Part shown: positions 23,420 to 36,194 of the stretch, in pieces
Numbering within the stretch: position 1 is the first letter of the stretch
Layout of the letters: each line of letters begins with the position of its first letter
DNA from: Neckera pumila
Taxonomy: Eukaryota; Streptophyta; Bryopsida; Hypnales; Neckeraceae
DNA: 64,000 nt
Assembly (NCBI GenBank): GCA_963969595.1
Contig: OZ018408.1
Location: forward strand, 13,327,823-13,391,822
Direction: 5' to 3'
The notes under the pieces: generated by a model
What the model saw: the letters and a program-made list of their open reading frames with translations, nothing else
Told to the model about the DNA's origin: nothing
The model's database searches: none
Made by a program: the position numbers and the translations under genes

Positions 23420-26149
23420 CACTACAAGAAAATGGGCACTTTCGCGACTTCATCCTCGTGACTTCATGTCCGGTTTTACTTGAATGTGACTACAGACTCT
23501 GTAATTGCACCACCTGTGGAATCAAAGCCCGCCCCCAGTCATTTCGGAGTCGAGGTTGTGACAGGCGGATGAACAGTTGATGAAGTTTGGCTGCAAGACC
23601 GACGTTCTCATTGACTACCTCGTCAGTCTGTTGGTGGGAAAAAAAGGATATCTAATGTGGACGGGAAAGTCATTTTCAAGTCACACTATTGCCATACAAT
23701 ATTCTGGTCTTCACTACTTCTCGACTTGAAAATGACTACGGCGCGACTGGCGAGTAGCTCCGGAGTGGTTTTGGTTTTTTCACGGGCCGGACTTCTACCC
23801 GAACTCAGGCGGGCAAGTTAGTGTTGGGATTTTAGGGACAAGGAAGAAAAATACATGACATTAGAATGTGACTCAGCACATAGCAGTGCACAGCAATTGC
23901 TGAATCACTTGGAGTTGTTTCAGGGTTATAGAATGACTACCCCAATTGAAAAAAAATATGGACACTGATTCAAACACAAAGATACTTCCGCTGTGTGGGG
24001 CGCCTCTTACGTTGCAACTGTGCCACCACCACCCTTGTCACTAGAGAATGACTTTGCTATGATTGCAAAGCGACTTTTCTAGGACTCATGGACTACTACG
24101 TGGTCACCCCTCTAATTTGGAGGCTCCTTTATTATAACAATTACAGTCTAATATCCTTCTTGAGCTAATAGAAGTGCCTATCTCTTTTTACATTGGCAAG
24201 GCTTGAAATTATAGTTCCTGCTCTTGTATAACTAATTATAGATACAAGACATAGAACTTCAATACAAACAACCAGTCTTCAGTGGAATGCCATTGCAAAA
24301 TAGTTAGGTTGGGCAGTGACTTTCTTCAAGCATGATCCATTGCACAAACAGCCATTTTGGCTCAACAACTGTTCAAACATGGTTTTGACTCCAATGCACG
24401 TCCCAACTACCTCTACACCGTCACTAGCAAATGACTGCCAATTAACTACTTATAATAATCTAGAAGTGATAGGCTAGTGATTGCCTCCTATCTTCAGTTC
24501 CAAATGTAGAGATATTGGGTCTTTCTATCAGGATCACGTTCATCATGCATTTTTTGACTACTACTAAATTTTTGCATCCATTTAGGGCACCCTGGGCATC
24601 TATAGCAACACCTATCAAAAATAATTTCTATAATGATGCCCTAGTATTCTTCCTATGCTAATAGGTTTTTCTTTGCTGACAATTTGATGGCGCCCATCAC
24701 TCCTCCATAGTTCAAACCCTTGACGCAATAATACCACTAATTGTAAGCAACCTCGGGAACAAAGAGGATAGGGCTTACAGGCATTTCAATACTCTCAAAA
24801 GACTCTCTAAATGCTACTTCGTAGCCTACACTCCTATGACTTCAATATGACTTCATCACAGTCATTTAAAAGTCGCAATAAAGGACAGTACTACAGAAAC
24901 GACTCATAAATGACTAAAAAATGACTTTTGCACTATTGCCAACTAGATACTCAGCTCGACATCCCCACAGACTGCAGATTTGACAATTATGGAAGATTGT
25001 AGAAATCTTGTGCAATCATCATCACACTTATCTTGCATAAAGTGAGGAGACTTAGAACAACAATATACATACTTGTTATGGGGAAGTAAAATAGGTGACC
25101 TTGTACTCTTTATGTGTCAATCTTTTCCAATCCATTTAGCAAATTTATCTATAACTTTTGATTTGAGGCCCAAAATGTAAAAAGGATTTTTAGAGATGAA
25201 AGTGAAATTGATTTCCTAACTTTTATTAGTTTAAATTTTTTTGAAAAAAAAAATCTACTATGCCTCAATGAGGTTTGAAATATTACTTCTAACACAATTC
25301 CTGCATTTTACATATCCGACATGGTTTGTCTTGCCTACTACTACCCCACTTCTATAAAAGGCTTATCATTTCATCTCTTTATATTCATACAATAAGTGGA
25401 TTTGGAAACCATAAGTCAAATATGATGTATGGCCAGTGTATTGTATAATGTATATGGCATATTATATATTGTATTTGGTATATGGTGTATGGTATATTGT
25501 CGTGGAACTTTGAATGTATGACTACTCCTTGTCTATTTGTCATATATTTCTTTTTGTAAACAACTAATGTATCACCGCAAATAAAAAATGATAGGAAAAA
25601 ATGACTTTCTGTATCTTTGGGGAGTACCCCAAACCTTAAATCCTGGTCACTTCAGAACGACTACAAGCGTCACTCAAAAATGACTGGGCAACTTTGAAAG
25701 TACACCTTACAAATGACTGTAAAATAATTGGACATGTGTCAGAGCATCACTCGTTCGTTGAAGATAAAAGTGAAATAATAATTGAATAATGGCTGGACAC
25801 GTGTCAGCCTCACACGAGTTGACACAACTCCCTCATGATTGCAAAATGACAGCAGCATGACTTATGCGAAGGTCCACGTTTGCAACGGTAGATCAAATTT
25901 TTCAAAAAAAGGGCAACTGCCCAACCTTTCCAAAAAATTTCATCCCTAAACCTGAATGCCACATAGATATTCTCATCCTCTCTTCATCCAAGTCCATATT
26001 TATTGGTGATAATAGGATTGCAGTCATAGATTCCGTGACTTGTCTACTATGACTTCTAAACCTGCATTCGCACCGGAGTCATGTTTGTCCGCTATGACTA
26101 CGTAAAAGTCATAGATTGAAGTCACATATACCTCCTTTTTCTTGTAGTG
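23420..26149. mobile_element. non-autonomous CACTA (EnSpm/CMC) element, 2730 bp
   Basis: Begins CACTACAAGAAAATGGGC and ends CCTTTTTCTTGTAGTG, the canonical CACTA terminus, with an exact 3-bp target duplication TGT at 23417-23419 and 26150-26152. Subterminal regions are rich in short GACTAC/GACTTC/ATGACT words in both orientations, as expected for CACTA transposase-binding repeats. No ORF over about 62 codons fits a transposase. It interrupts TTAA-family sequence: the flanks rejoin to a segment also seen near 31736. Confidence 0.92.
25425..25500 (+). repeat. GTATATGG-like degenerate tandem repeat
   Basis: Repeated GTATAT/GTATTG/GGTATATGGTG words inside the CACTA element. Confidence 0.6.
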
Positions 26150-26607
26150 TGTTTTTATTTCTATTTCACAATTTTTTAAAGAGTGAAAATAAATTTGTTT
26201 GTTTTTAAATTTTTATTTATTTTATTTTTTTAACTCAATTCTCCACCATAAAGATATAAGACTCAAACTTTGTATTGCAAAAAATTTAGATAAGCAGATT
26301 CAAGGTCCAAAAATCTTGTATTGCTAGATTCAAAAAACACTTTTTTTCTAGTTTTAATACTAACATCTTAAAATCTAGATGTTCAAAGCAGGGTTCAAAG
26401 TTTCTTTAAAAATCCCACACATTGTCATACAAGTCTTATGCAAGATCCTACGGTTGGATATATATGCAAAAACAAATGTTTTTTTCATTATAACTCTCTA
26501 CTCTAGAAATGATAGTCTTGGAATGTTATTTTGGTAGAAATATAGCCACAAACCTTTAGGGATTCAAAAAAGTTCAAAAAATCTTCTCTTTATAGCAAAT
26601 GTAGATT

Positions 26608-26964
26608 TTGCCCCCAAAACATACAACAAGGAGTTTAATCACAGGGGAAAATGTATTTGTGGCAATGATTGGGAAAAAATGGCGGCTAGTTCAAAGTTGT
26701 ATGGTGCAATTAGAGAAAAAACATTTGCATTTTGAAAACAAAGGATGTAAAACCATAAGAAATTTTGGTAGGCTAGAAATTAAGTGGTGCGTTGAAAAAG
26801 CACCAAATATTTTAACTGACTCCTTTCAACATTTGACAGATTTTAGCAACGATGGACAAGAAATAGTAGCTAAAATCCGGGTAGGACAGATATACCTAGA
26901 TGATGTGGAACGAAAGCATCATGTTTGCATGGGGTGGGTATTGGCCTTGGCATGGGCAGTATAG
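26608..26964 (+). CDS. unrecognised 118-codon ORF, possibly a gene remnant
   Basis: Longest non-kinase ORF in its neighbourhood, just after a decayed TTAA end. It starts MPPKHTTRS and contains a mixed-charge middle section. No motif, signal peptide or membrane segment recognised. A second ORF (26981-27202) follows in another frame after 16 bp, so both might belong to one decayed gene. Low coding confidence. Confidence 0.2.
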   Translation: MPPKHTTRSLITGENVFVAMIGKKWRLVQSCMVQLEKKHLHFENKGCKTIRNFGRLEIKWCVEKAPNILTDSFQHLTDFSNDGQEIVAKIRVGQIYLDDVERKHHVCMGWVLALAWAV

Positions 26965-27202
26965 CCATTGAGGTTATAGTTTGAGGAAATTAGATTGTCA
27001 TCTAATTGATGCCATTTATTCGATGGAAAAATGCCTCCGTGAAAGTGTTGAATTGTACCTTACAAGGGCAATTAGAAGAAAATACTTAGAAAAGGTAAAA
27101 ACTTTGATTCCTAAATTCTTTTTGTTTAATTTATCTGAACTTTTCATTACCATCGTCAGCTCCATCTTGGATGAGTTGCAAGGATCCCTAGTCTTTATAT
27201 AA

Positions 27203-28378
27203 TGAAGGGCCAGACCGTGTTTCATTCTTGCCAAAGATACAATATTGATTTGTAATTTGAATTTGACGTCAATATTATTTTGACATGAAAGGATTCTAGC
27301 AAACTAGCTTGTGTCAATTTGAATTTGAAAGAAATTTGTTGGTGAAAAATTGATATTAAAAGAAAATAAGAATAGTGCTTGAGGAGGGCCCTTGGTTCTA
27401 CTACTACAAACCACATGCGAACAAGTGGTTTCTAATAAACTATAATTTCAACCTAAAATTTTGAGCATTGTTTGTTAATGACTATAGGTTTCTATTGCCA
27501 AAATTTCCAACTCAAATGAAATATGGGATGATTTCTAGAAGAGGTTGAAAATGAACCTAAAATGGCATATTTTTCAACTCAAATACTTATAGAGAACACA
27601 TTTAGATGACCATTGCATCAATATTCAACTCAAAATGAGCTTTCAATAGAGAGTTACTTTTAGGAATTTTTGTTCATTTTTTAGACAATTTTTTAGGATA
27701 TAATATAGAGGTATGAAAGTTATTTTTGAGTTCTGCAGTGTATCTATTTACTTCAAAAATTTGTAACTAATTATCATCAGCAAATAAAAATATCAATAAT
27801 TCAAAACATAAACTTTCAAATTAGGAAAATATATTCATATTTTTTTTGTTTTCATTTATTTAAATTTTAGGTAATAATATAGGGAGTTTAGGGTTTAGGT
27901 CGCACGTAGTTTGGATTAGATACACTAAGTGCACCCCCCATGAAATAGTGCAATCATAGGGTTCTATCTTAGATAAACAACAATATTAGTTTATTAGTTT
28001 AATAGACATTAGGAAAATTAAATTGAATCAATGATATGCAAGAATATTTTAAAATAAAAATAAAAAATAGACCCTCCATCTGACTAGTAGGACACGGAAG
28101 GAAGGTCTGACTAATCAGACAGCCCCTCCCTTGACAAAAATCCTAATTGCGTTGCGCAGTGTGAATGCAGTTGTAGATAGGATTTGGAAACTCAAATTCA
28201 AAAACCATAAACAATGCAAGAGTCGATGCTATAGTCTTTGTCCAAAAAATAAACGCAATAAATTGGTAGATTTAAAAATTGAGAAGATGGAATTGGTGAC
28301 CCTTGAAAAAATCCTAATTCATTCTTGTAGAAAGAGGAAATTAATTCAAGGACTTCTAAAAAATTTCTTAAACATTGA
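27203..28378. other. no supported feature
   Basis: AT-rich; near 28085-28120 a short inverted CTGACTAGTAGGAC/GTCTGACTAATCAGAC motif is visible. No gene recognised. Confidence 0.4.
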
Positions 28379-28596
28379 TTAACCCTGGAACGCCGCGGGC
28401 GCCATTCCATAGCATTTCAATGACAATACTGGAACATAAAAGGACTTCAAAAGCATTTTTTCATCCACAATTTTCTTATTGACCTTTCATGGTGGGCTAT
28501 GAAGAGTATTCAATTTGGATTTGTAGTTTTGCAAGTGTTTGTCTTCATGTAAATGAGAAGTTAGTAAAAAAACGGATTATAGAATATGTGTCATTA

Positions 28597-29078
28597 GGAA
28601 AAAAATTGAACCCCAAAAGTAGATGTGAGCTTTTTACTAATTTTTATACTAATTGCATGAGTATAAGAGCGGCCACATCTTCATTACAACCACCACTTGG
28701 CATGTGCTCCATCCCCCATGAAGAAGCCATCATGAGATTTATAATATTTTAGGAATGGATTGGATAATGATGACAAATTTTTGAGTTCATCATGCAATTC
28801 TTGGACAATTAGTGAATTATGAAGGCTTTTCCCACTCACTAATTTATGAGATCATGGAGATGGATTGGATAATGATGACAAATTTTTGAGTTCATCATGC
28901 AATTCTTGGACAATTAGTGAATTATGAAGGCTTTTTCCACTCACTAATTTATGAGATCATGGAGATGGATTGGATAATGATGACAAATTTTTGAATTCAC
29001 CATAGAATTCTTGGTCTAATTAGTGAGTTGAAAAGGCTCTTTCCACCCAAATGCCTCTTTTGGGGTTCAGTTTTTTCC
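28597..29078. mobile_element. 482-bp TA-flanked MITE nested in a TTAA element
   Basis: TIR GGAAAAAAATTGAACCCC with right counterpart GGAAAAAACTGAACCCC, about 24 bp long; TA at 28595-28596 and 29079-29080. The relative at 11600-12314 lacks it. Most of its length is a 105-bp tandem repeat. Confidence 0.85.
28755..29047 (+). repeat. 105-bp tandem repeat, about 2.8 copies
   Basis: Units begin ATGGATTGGATAATGATGAC at 28755, 28860 and 28965. The first two are almost identical; the third is more diverged. Confidence 0.9.
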
Positions 29079-29701
29079 TAATGATTCTGGGAAGTTGTTG
29101 CTCCTTGCTCTAAATCTGAAACTTCTCCACAAAAATGATATTTTTTGAATTTGAGTCCAACTAACAATATGAAGGTCATCTACTCTAGATTCTACTCCAA
29201 TTTGACTTTTTATTAAAAACTCCTAAAATTGAATATTTAATTGCAACTTGAACTTTGGGTGTATTTTCAATGTCTATTATTTCCTAATTATAGAATGAAA
29301 CGGAAATTGAATTTATACCATGATGTTTGTCATGTAATATACACACATGGTGAATTTTTTTTGTTTTTTTTAAATAATTTTCTATTTGATGTGATTTTTC
29401 TTCATTTTTTCTTCAAAAAATTTCAGAAAAATCAATTTCCCACAAAAAAATATAATATTTTTACCAAGTACAGAAGAGATGTAATTTCATCTCTGAAAAA
29501 TAAATATAAATTTTTTCATACATATCTAGTTGCAAAATGGTAGCAAATTGAGTGATGGGCAGTGAGGTTTGAAATCAAAGGTCTTGGATCTGTCATTTAG
29601 GGGTTAATCTGGAGTGAAGAGTGATGTACTTTTTTTACCCGATAAAATCATCATATGGATGAGGAATGCTTTTATCATTTGACCACTTTTGATCGCTACA
29701 T

Positions 29702-30013
29702 GTTAAAGTGGTCATTCAAAGTTTGTGGTTTTATTCCTGGGGAACACTTTGAAATGCAATTTTTTTTTTTTATATTTAACCGGCGATAAAATTTTGAATT
29801 TTGAATTCAAATTTGGATTTAGAGGCCCCAAATTATTTGGAAGAGATGAAGAACACAATATGAGAAGTGAAGAAGACCATATGAGAGGTGAAGAACGTAG
29901 GACACTAAGCAATCAAAAATTAGCAGTAATTTTTTACATTCACCCTTGTTACATTTACCCTTGGCTGGGCCGGGGACTCAAAAGACGAACATTTGGACGG
30001 AATGACCACTTAC
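29702..30013. mobile_element. fourth relative of the MULE-like MITE interior
   Basis: Interior TTGAATTCAAATTTGGATTT, GAGGCCCCAAATTA and TTACATTTACCC is related to 55091-55324. Candidate ends GTTAAAGTGGTCATT and (complemented) GTAAGTGGTCATT. No target duplication seen. Confidence 0.45.
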
Positions 30014-30455
30014 CGTCCTGCCTTTTCAGTTGATCTCTCCAGACGGATCTCCGTCGCCTTCCGTCAGTTCGTCGCCCAGCAGAATCATAGAGCAGCCAAT
30101 ACAATCACGACAGACACCCATCCACGATCTTCAAAAACTCAGTCTCAGTCGGTTGACGGACAGACAGGGTTGGCGCATGCAGTACCTTTTTACCTCGGGT
30201 TACTTTATCAATAATTTCAAGAGAAACAGTAGAATGATCTACGGGTGCGTCCTGTTGTCATAGGACACGTGTTCAGGATCCGAGAGAATACTATTCGCAA
30301 AATGGGAGCCACGTGGCAGGTGTTCGGCTCCCACCAGGGGATTGATGACTTGTTTGGCCTCTCCTGTCAGCTTTACAGACACTTGGCAAGCCATCGGGGT
30401 CGGATGGACTGTTATTCCTTTCTTGTTCCGGAATGCTACGGGGAACTAACCGCTA
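30014..30455. other. GC-richer unassigned stretch
   Basis: Contains GACGGA/CCGTC words resembling the island at 15.9-16.4 kb and overlapping ORFs up to 89 codons without motifs. Confidence 0.4.
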
Positions 30456-30459
30456 TTAA

Positions 30460-31213
30460 CCCCATGACCCGAGGGGGGTTCTTTCAAAATGGGCCAAAAC
30501 TGCCAACAACTTGAGCAAATTTTTTGCTCATTTTTTCTTGAGATCGGATAGAATGTAACCATAGGATCTTAAAGTTAACATTGAAATTAAGCTCGTAAAA
30601 AATATTCAGATTATTGGACCATATAGTTTAGGAGATATTCAAGTTTGAAGTATTTCTTGAGTCAATGGAAATGCAGGGCAGGGCACTTTGAAGGAGCATA
30701 TCTTTGTGAGAATATTTTGAATTGATGGCTTTTTTGTGCTCAATGAAAGACAAGAGAGTTGAAAATATACATGTAAAATTTTGTAACAGTCCAAGAATTC
30801 TACAACTCATGGTCAAGCTTGTAATGCATGGTGGTCATTGAAATTTGAGTAGTGTTTGCAAGAAAAAAAATAATGGGACACTTGTCTTCTCCTTGAATTC
30901 CTTAGATTTGCCCTTTTCGAGGTGGATCTGACCTTTCTGAGGAACTCAAGTAGCACATTGGTTGATTGACTTTTTAGTCTATGCCCAAACGGAATACAAA
31001 AAAAGGAGCTATAAACTACACTACACCACTTAACTTTGAAAATTCCACAAGGGAGATTTTAACTCAGAATTTGATGAAACTACCGCCATTGGATTTTTAT
31101 TGCAGTCTATTTTTTAAAAATAAATTCTAGTTTCAAAGTGCTCAACTTTTTGAGAACAAGAAGCTCAAAAAACAGGGGCAACGACCAGAAAATGGTCACT
31201 TGGGTCATAGGGG
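30460..31213 (+). mobile_element. TTAA element, CCCCATGACCC subfamily
   Basis: TTAA at 30456-30459 and 31214-31217; left end CCCCATGACCCGAGG, right end (reverse complement) CCCCTATGACCCAAGTGACC. The right end matches that of 50199-50736. The right TTAA is shared with the next element. Confidence 0.75.
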
Positions 31214-31217
31214 TTAA

Positions 31218-32022
31218 TCCCTAAAAGCTCGTTGTTCTTTCGGGGGACAAATGCATTTTTGAGCAGATACCTACAGGCTGAAATTTTCCCCTGATTTTTT
31301 GAAACTTTTTTGGGAGGTAGAAAAACTAATTAGCTTCATGGGAATATAATTTTTTTCACAATCAAAACCCGGGACAAAAGTTATGACCAAATAAACTCAA
31401 AACAGGGGACGGCAGGCAGCAAAAAAAATTTGCACTTTTTTTTTTTTTTAAGTATTTTTTCTCATAGATTATATTTTTCTCTATCTAAAAAGCTTTGATT
31501 CATTTCATTTGGATTTGTTATGAGAAAGTTATGGACATTCTTGTTTTGGGGGCAATTAAAGCATCTTTTGGAAAAAATTAACTTATAGGATTCATTTTTG
31601 AATGCAATTTTTCAAAGTTTTCAAGTTTTTTTTTTTGCATGGTTGAGTTTACTTGCTAAAACAATCTGAACATTAGGATTAGTGCATTTTAATTCCATCT
31701 AAAATATATGAATATTTTAGATTTTCCTTCTATCTTGTACCTACTTCTACTTAACAATTTTTTCAATAATGAAAATTAAGTTTTTTTAAAATTTGTTTTT
31801 TGGGGTAGATTGTCAACTCAATTCTCCACTATAAACATTTAAAGCTGAAAACTCTGTAGTGTGAAAATTTTAAGTTAAAAATGTTCAAAGTCAAAAAGAT
31901 CCAGTCCCACAATGTGCTGAAAAATTTGTTTTTTTCACTTTAAATGTAGAATCTTGCAATTTGCTAAAAAAATGGCAGTTTTGGATGTTTTTTGGCAGAA
32001 AAAGGCCTTGGGCCTTTAGGGG
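31218..32022 (+). mobile_element. TTAA element, CCCCTAAAGG subfamily
   Basis: TTAA at 31214-31217 and 32023-32026; ends TCCCTAAAAGCTCGTTG and (reverse complement) CCCCTAAAGGCCCAAGGCC. Interior close to 51100-51918 and 34217-35010. Confidence 0.8.
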
Positions 32023-32280
32023 TTAACAATAAACGCCTCAATCATATTTTGAATTTTTGCACATTTTCACTTATATTTTTGTATGAAATTTCACGAATTT
32101 GGTCATTAAGGAAGGTTGTCTTTTCTAAATTCAAATATTACATTGGATGAATGAGAAATTTGTTGGACTAAACAGTGCCTTGAAGCCCTACCGTTCATCG
32201 TGTAGAATATGGACGTTAGAGCACTTTAGGATTAACTTACCACCCCAATTCCAATTCTGCACTCTTAGAGATGCCATAAC

Positions 32281-32727
32281 AATAGGGGTTGTTACACCTT
32301 CTTCATCTCATTCTTAATATTTAGAGAATGGGGACATGACATTGTCTCATTGTCTCTCCTTGATTTGCGGAGGTCCCATTCTCTAAAGATCGAGAATGAC
32401 CATTCTTCTTAACTGAAAGTGAAGAATGGACGTGAAAAAGAATTTTATTTGCTTCTCAAAGTTTCACCCTAGTTACCAATTTTCCCGTCTTTTTATGAGC
32501 TTGCACTTCCTTACATGCCTCCTTGTATTTTTGGGAACGGTTGTATCTCTTTTCACAAAGTTGAGCTTCACCTCCGAGCAAGAAATAGTTGTATCTCTTT
32601 ACGGTGTATTTTCAAAACCTGTGTTGTGAAGGTTTGACTTTCTGATCAAAAATCTACTGTCAATTCTCCATTCTCACTTTCTGCACAACACAAAAGGGGG
32701 TCACACTTTCTTCATGGGAAAAGGCCC
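32281..32727 (+). repeat. second copy of the GAAGAAGGTGTGAC-bounded repeat
   Basis: AATAGGGGTTGTTACACC at the start and GGGGTCACACTTTCTTCATG at the end; opposite orientation to 16657-16982. Confidence 0.55.
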
Positions 32728-32812
32728 CCTATTGGCTCCCTTTTCACTCTCCAACTTCTTGTTCTTTACAAACTTTTATTCTTGGAGAAGGCATGATAAT
32801 CTCTATTGTTAA

Positions 32813-33571
32813 CCCCTAAAGTTTCAATGTAACCATAGGATCTTGTAGTATGCTAACTTGAAAACATATAGTAAAAATTTCAGAAATTTCCACCACATGG
32901 ATTGCAAAATAAAAGCATTCAAATTTTGTGAAACCATTTTTTTGGCCCTGCAAAAAACAAGGCAGCAGCACTTCACAAGCTCACTTTTTGATGAAAAAAT
33001 GTCCAAAATGATCGTGCTTCTTTGGATTCTTTTCTTAGACAAGTTGGCTACATGCTTGAAAATTTTCACTTCATTTGGAATTGTACACACATAGGAAAAA
33101 AATAATAAGTAGACAGTAGTAGAGAATGATTCAAAATACTAAATTGTCAAGAATTTAATTATGGAATTGAAAAATGCCACTCCCAATGGTTGCAAAATTG
33201 CAATAAACAATTTACATCCTATGATTTTATTTTTTTCAAAAAATATTGAAAATTGAGTAAGATAAAGGGCTTCAAAGTTTATTTTAGAATAGAGAATCCA
33301 TAACTGCCCACAAACTAAAAATCTTCATAACTTTTGACTCATTGATCAAAAAAGTGATTTTTTTTATCTACCCAAACCCCCTAGTTACAAAAAAAAAGCC
33401 ATAACTTTTGACTCACATAAATTTTAAATGTCATGAAATTTAGTGCACATGAAAGATATTCCTTGCGACCACCTTCATTAAAATTTTAGCCTAAAATTTA
33501 GAAATCTCTAGTCACACGTACTTGCCCAAAATTTCTATATAGCCAAAAAAAACATATCGGTCCTTTAGAGG
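32813..33571 (+). mobile_element. TTAA element
   Basis: TTAA at 32809-32812 and 33572-33575; ends CCCCTAAAGTTTCAATG and (reverse complement) CTCTAAAGGACCGATATG. Near relative of 20826-22271 without its insertion. Confidence 0.8.
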
Positions 33572-33575
33572 TTAA

Positions 33576-34216
33576 CTAATAAAAATCATTCCTCCTTGGT
33601 GATTGGAATAATCTCTCCAAAGATTCATGGAAGTGAATTCAATTTAATCTGTTGAGAATCATTGGCTAGTTGAAGAGTGATGAATTTGCAAAAAGATGGA
33701 GATTGGAGAGAATTAGTAGATTGGGAAGTTGCTATACTAGGGGGCTTCTGCTTGAGGAGGGGGGAGCAAAATGGAACCTCCAAAATTGGTTAGTAATGTT
33801 ATGTATTGCATATATTTCTATTCAAGAATGTATCTTTTATATACGCAAGAGCAAAACTGAGATAATAGGTTGGTTGGTTTAATCTTTTAACCTTGCAATA
33901 GCCAATTATTGAATGGGGGATGATTTGGGGATTTTTTCATCCAATTATTTATATAGAAGATGCTTGAACACATATTTTGAAAATGGTGTTGAATATTGAC
34001 TCATTTTGGTATTTTTATTTTTTTAACATAAGAAGATCTATGTCTGATCCATGGATCACCATGTAGTATATTTTGACACTTTGTAAGTCCTTATTGATGT
34101 GAATTTGAATCATAATAATGATCATTTTTTATTTGAAATCAAAAAATGAAATGAAGCTTATCAAGTATAGTTCATATTCTAATTAAATTTTTTGAAAAAA
34201 TATGAAAATTCAATTT
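33576..34216. other. no supported feature
   Basis: AT-rich spacer between TTAA elements, with one 70-codon ORF lacking motifs. Confidence 0.4.
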
Positions 34217-35010
34217 ACCCCCTAAAGGACAATTGTCCCTTTGGGGGACAAATGGGATTTCGGGGCAAGTACCTATGGGCTGAATTTTTATCATGATTTT
34301 CTAAAACTTTTTTTGGAGATAGAAAAAATGATAAGCTTTGTGGCATATAATTTCTTTTTCAATCAGTGCCCAGGAACAGAAGTTATGCGCAAATAAGCTC
34401 AAAACAAGGGAGAGCGGGCAGCAAAAACATTTTGCAAAAAAATTAATTAAATTTTTTTTCTTTCCCTTATAGATTATATTTTTGTCTGTTTGGAAAGCTT
34501 TGATTCATTTCATTTGGATTTTTTATGAGAAAGTTATGGACAATCTTGTTTTTCAAGCAATTAGAGCATCTTCTTGAAAAAAATAACTTGTAGGACTCAT
34601 TTTGAAATGCAATTTTTGCAATTTTCCAAAAAAAAAAGTTCCACATGGTTTGGTTTTTGTGCTAGAACAATTTAACCATTGGAATCAGTGCATTTTAGTT
34701 CCATCTAAAAGATATTAATATTTTAGATTTTCCTTCTAACTTGTACCTACTTCTACTTAACAATTTTCTTAAGAATGAAAATTAAGTTTTTTTTAATTTC
34801 TTTTCTTTTCCTAGACTTTCAACTCAATTCTCCACTAGTAATATTTAAAGCTCAAAACTCTGTAGTGCAAAAACTTTAAGTTAAAAATGTTCAAAGTCAA
34901 AACTCGAGTCCTACAATGTGTTGAAAAACTTGTTTTTTTCACTTCAAATGCAAATATCTTGCAATTTGTGCGGTCAAAAATTCTGAAATTTTTTCCACAC
35001 ATTCTCATAC
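34217..35010 (+). mobile_element. 3-prime-truncated TTAA element
   Basis: Starts CCCCTAAAGGACAATTG after TTAC (decayed TTAA). The body follows 51100-51918 until about 35010, where similarity stops; no right end found. Confidence 0.6.
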
Positions 35011-35868
35011 TAGTTAGGTGTAACTTGTGACATGTGATTTTGGTCAAGATGTACATTCTTCCTATAAAAAGAAATGAGGCATTTTGACTTTTCACAAAAA
35101 AAAATTTGCATAGAAATTTCATTCAAATAATAATAGGTCTAAATATAGTCCATTTTTAGTGAAATTACACAAGAAGATAGAATCCCTTTTTTACTTTAAT
35201 GTGTCTAAATTTTACTTTATAATTTTAATTTCTCAGTTTATGAGAGCGATTTATATGGTGGCCCAACTACTTTTGGGAGACACTATACCTTCACAGCTCG
35301 GCATTTTGTAGCTCTAGCGCGGCAAAAACTCGTCTGCTTTGTTGTGCCCTCCAAACTCTTCTCCATTCCTTGGTCAACAACAATAATAGCAACGCTTGAG
35401 TGCAGATTTTGACCTAGTTGCTGCTGCAAACTTTTCCCACCAACTACTTTCACCTCCTGCATATGTGTTTGAGCCATTTTTTCAATTTCAAGTATTGTCA
35501 TCACATTGAAGCACCTGCGATAGGAAAAGCCACACTGAAGAAAAGAAGATGGAAATACATCCTGCATATACCGTTACAATGTTGTTGTTGTTTTTTGACA
35601 CAAATAAAGAGGTAACCTTTACTGCAGAAATGTTACAATGTTTTTTACACATAGCATAAGGGCGAGGGAGCACAAGCGAGCCTTTCTAAACTTGATAACC
35701 TAGCACAAATTTAGACGAGATTAAAGGACCCAAAATTGAACTAATGTAACTTAAGCTTAGGCCAAACGAGACCAATTTTGAAGTGGGATTATGAGAAATT
35801 TCTTGACCACCTAATAAAAGCTCCTAACTATTGTACGAGCATTCCAAATCTTTTGGACTAACCTTCGT

Positions 35869-36077
35869 CAAATGCTGATCTAAATTTAAAATGGGAAGGC
35901 GGGGAAGGGGACAATATTCAAATTAGTGAGGAAGATCGGGATGGGTTCTCTAGTTTGAACTTGGAGGCCGGCGTGCCGGGCCTGTCATCTCCATCAACGA
36001 CTCACCTCATTTTGGATAATTCACAAGCTACCTATGGTGGGCCAAAAGAAAGCAATTCCATTCAGTTCTTGCACCTA
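35869..36077 (+). pseudogene. exon-like ORF ending at a splice-donor-like site
   Basis: An open frame of about 70 codons (acidic, containing EGGEGDNIQISEEDRDGF) ends at CACCTAGGTGAGTGC, a good GT splice-donor match, though the frame stays open to 36194. No acceptor or family was recognised. Composition is more coding-like than adjacent AT-rich DNA. Could be a decayed host or transposon exon. Confidence 0.2.
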
Positions 36078-36194
36078 GGTGAGTGCACCTATAATCGACA
36101 CAAATTCAACAAGCACACACTTAGTATTATAAAAGCAAAACTTATTTTTGTTGGATATTATTGGCTAGTGAAAGAGGATTTCAACGCACTTTGA

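Larger units (their letters stand above)
22830..26562 (+). mobile_element. decayed TTAA-family element split by the CACTA insertion
   Basis: Body sequence shared with other TTAA elements lies on both sides of the CACTA element. The right end is CCTTTAGGGA followed by TTCA (decayed TTAA) at 26563-26566. The left end is not definable and 22830 is a rough limit. Confidence 0.5.
28383..29603 (-). mobile_element. TTAA element, CCCTGGAACGC subfamily, carrying a nested MITE
   Basis: TTAA at 28379-28382 and 29604-29607; left end CCCTGGAACGCCGCGGGCG, right end (reverse complement) CCCCTAAATGACAGATCC. Homologous to 11600-12314 but interrupted by the 482-bp MITE at 28597-29078. Confidence 0.75.
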
